In this document: one piece after another, positions 62,824-64,000 of the stretch
Layout of the letters: the number at the start of each line of letters is the position of its first letter
Position numbering within the stretch: position 1 is the first letter of the stretch
Assembly (NCBI RefSeq): GCF_023555005.1
Contig: NZ_JAMJPJ010000009.1
Coordinates: 1 to 64,000 of the forward strand
Direction of reading: 5' to 3'
Source of the DNA: Halomonas llamarensis
GTDB taxonomy: Bacteria; Pseudomonadota; Gammaproteobacteria; Pseudomonadales; Halomonadaceae
Length of the DNA stretch: 64,000 nt
Notes under the pieces: generated by a model
The model's database searches: none
Told to the model about the DNA's origin: nothing
Seen by the model: only the letters and a program-made list of their open reading frames with translations
Position numbers and translations under genes: made by a program

Positions 62824-63188
62824 ATCTGGCACGTTCCGGCGGCCGACTGGCACGCGGCGTGCCAGCGCATGGCGCTGCTGCGCTCACTCTCAGAGGAGGA
62901 GGCTGAACGCTTGGGCCAGCGTGCCTGGCAGTTTCTTGTGCGTAAACGCATAACGCTTCATCCAGCGCTTGAAGAAACACCTTTCGACCGCCCGGCGCAG
63001 CGGGCGTCCAAGCCCGGCCAACGCCTATCGATGACTACGCCGCGAGCCACCCAGGTGAGTGCTTTGCCGTTTGCTGTGAGACATTTTTCTCAGCCCCCGA
63101 GCGGCTCGCCGATGCGTACCCTGACCTGTATGGGTTACTCTGTCGCTACTTTAATCAGCAACCGCTCACCAGGATGCACCATGCTTAA
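62824..63188 (+). pseudogene. mtfA: Decayed mtfA (zinc-dependent peptidase) remnant
   Basis: Two pieces match the ends of MtfA. Piece 1, from about 62824, reads WHVPAADWHAACQRMALL, then SEEEAERLGQRAWQFLVRKR, the N-terminal helices. Piece 2, from about 63024 in another frame, reads PIDDYAASHPGECFAV, then CETFFSAPERLADAYPDLYG and ends at TAA 63188, the C-terminal part. The centre, including the HExxH zinc site, is missing, and the frames do not join. The second piece overlaps the blc start by 8 bp. Upstream, 62675-62823 holds only the divergent promoter region. Confidence 0.8.
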
Positions 63189-63717
63189 ACTGCTTGGCAG
63201 CGGCCTTGCCGCGACTGTTTTACTTATTGGCTGTACCGGTATCCCTTCTGGCACTGAGCCAGTGACAAACTTTGAACTCGACCGCTACCTCGGCCAGTGG
63301 TATGAAATCGCCCGCTTAGACCACTCCTTTGAGCGCGGCTTAGATTGTGTAACCGCCACCTACAGCCTGCGCAGTGACGACGGCGTTCGGGTTATCAACC
63401 GCGGCTATAACACACAAGAGCAAACGTGGGATGAAGCCGAAGGGCGCGCGTACTTTATTGAAGGTGAGAGTGTTGGTCGGCTGAAAGTGAGCTTTTTTGG
63501 CCCTTTCTTTGGCGGCTATAACATCTTGGCGCTCGATGACGACTATCAGTGGGCGCTGGTGGCAGGCCCTAACCGCGACTATCTATGGATTCTTTCGCGT
63601 ACACCGAAGATGGCCGCCGATACTGAAGCGCAACTTCGCGAGCGCGCCGCTGAGCTTAACTTTCCCACCGATGAACTCATCAATGTAGCGCACGGCGAAG
63701 CCTGTCCGTCAGCCTAA
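63181..63717 (+). CDS. blc: Lipocalin family outer-membrane lipoprotein (Blc-like)
   Basis: The 178-aa protein begins MLKLLGSGLAATVLLIGCTG, with a lipobox (LLIGC) at residues 14-18, so it is a lipoprotein. The lipocalin motif GQWYEIARLDHSFERG lies near residue 38, followed by a beta-barrel with RLKVSFFGPFFGGYNILALDDDY-like strands and the final RTPKM helix. Blc-type proteins bind fatty acids or lysophospholipids in the envelope. ATG 63181 lies 4 nt after AGGATG. The open frame continues upstream in phase with the mtfA remnant, so an extended 282-aa product is possible but unlikely. Confidence 0.92.
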   Translation: MLKLLGSGLAATVLLIGCTGIPSGTEPVTNFELDRYLGQWYEIARLDHSFERGLDCVTATYSLRSDDGVRVINRGYNTQEQTWDEAEGRAYFIEGESVGRLKVSFFGPFFGGYNILALDDDYQWALVAGPNRDYLWILSRTPKMAADTEAQLRERAAELNFPTDELINVAHGEACPSA

Positions 63718-63763
63718 CGTTACCTTTTTATCCTATTTATTTTATTTATCCCAGGAGAGCGAC

Positions 63764-64000
63764 ATGGCACAGCGTATTGCTGTCATTGCGGGCGACGGTA
63801 TCGGTACCGAAGTGATGCCCGAAGGCGTGCGCGCCCTTGAAGCCGCCGCCAAGCGTTTCAACCTTGATCTCGACTTTCATACTTTTGACTTTGGCAGTTG
63901 CGATTACTACCTCAAACACGGCCAGATGCTACCGGACGACTGGTTTGAGCAGCTGAAAGATTTTGACGCGCTTTTCTACGGCGCGGTGGGCTGGCCCGAC
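63764..64000 (+). CDS. Tartrate/isopropylmalate dehydrogenase family protein (5' end)
   Basis: Only the first 79 codons are present; the gene runs off the window. MAQRIAVIAGDGIGTEVMPEG is the start of the beta-decarboxylating dehydrogenase family, and the FHTFDFGSCDYYLKHG stretch is typical of tartrate dehydrogenase or D-malate dehydrogenase rather than LeuB. The enzyme would oxidise a 2-hydroxy acid with NAD and decarboxylate it. GGAG lies 7 nt before ATG 63764. Confidence 0.9.
   Translation, partial: MAQRIAVIAGDGIGTEVMPEGVRALEAAAKRFNLDLDFHTFDFGSCDYYLKHGQMLPDDWFEQLKDFDALFYGAVGWPD

Noticed and set aside
62869..63180. N-terminal extension giving a 282-aa lipocalin
   Set aside because: The lipocalin has its own ribosome site and a complete lipoprotein signal at 63181. 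The upstream part matches an mtfA fragment and out-of-frame sequence.

Overview
The window looks like chromosomal DNA of a halophilic gammaproteobacterium, most likely Halomonas or a close relative in the Halomonadaceae. The basis is gene content: a complete seven-gene Mrp Na+/H+ antiporter operon, a Tat-exported HiPIP, osmoregulated periplasmic glucan genes, a DUF6482-like small protein, a Na+:alanine symporter, and gammaproteobacterial order in the rpsF-rpsR-rplI-dnaB and rnr-rlmB clusters. Codon use looks uniform and moderately GC-rich by eye. The intein inside dnaB is the only clear mobile element; there is no prophage, IS element or CRISPR array.

Layout. 1-9.1 kb is envelope-related: a methyltransferase, a VOC protein, two DUF4870 membrane proteins flanking an LpxL-like acyltransferase, a membrane phosphoglycerol-transferase/sulfatase-like protein divergent from opgG-opgH, and an FkbM methyltransferase. 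9.1-17.0 kb is the most unusual region. It holds a creatininase-family amidohydrolase, GTP cyclohydrolase II, a stand-alone RibD-type reductase, a UPF0104-type membrane protein, a glycosyltransferase-methyltransferase fusion, a PTPS homologue that has lost its usual catalytic residues, a medium-chain dehydrogenase without the usual zinc ligand, and a CDP-alcohol phosphatidyltransferase. Together they look like a pathway that opens GTP, modifies the pyrimidine or pterin product and attaches it to a sugar or lipid. 17.2-26.6 kb is catabolic: ackA-pta, then nupC-deoC-deoA-deoB-deoD-cdd, taking nucleosides to acetaldehyde, glyceraldehyde-3-phosphate and bases.

26.8-37.7 kb holds a DUF465 protein, a class V aminotransferase, mrpABCDEFG on the minus strand, hemH, and an Fe-S bacterial photolyase/cryptochrome with a DCC-family thioredoxin-like partner. 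A 7-bp inverted repeat lies in the hemH/photolyase promoter region. 37.7-47.2 kb is mostly information processing on the minus strand: dnaB split by a 507-residue intein, rplI, a DUF2232-like membrane protein, rpsR, rpsF, rlmB and rnr. Three tandem tRNA-Leu(CAG) genes follow.

47.9-64 kb holds a membrane-anchored NUC1 endonuclease, a stand-alone RAM-domain regulator, HiPIP, the prkA-yeaH-spoVR stress operon, L-threonine aldolase, 2,4-dienoyl-CoA reductase, an EamA exporter, a GNAT-nitrilase fusion, an alkyltransferase-like protein, an AGCS symporter, a decayed mtfA gene running into a lipocalin lipoprotein gene, and the start of a tartrate/isopropylmalate dehydrogenase-family gene cut by the window edge.

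Start codons were chosen from visible Shine-Dalgarno spacing and overlaps, and several differ from the longest open frame. Function calls rest on recognised motifs and gene order; no database search was possible.
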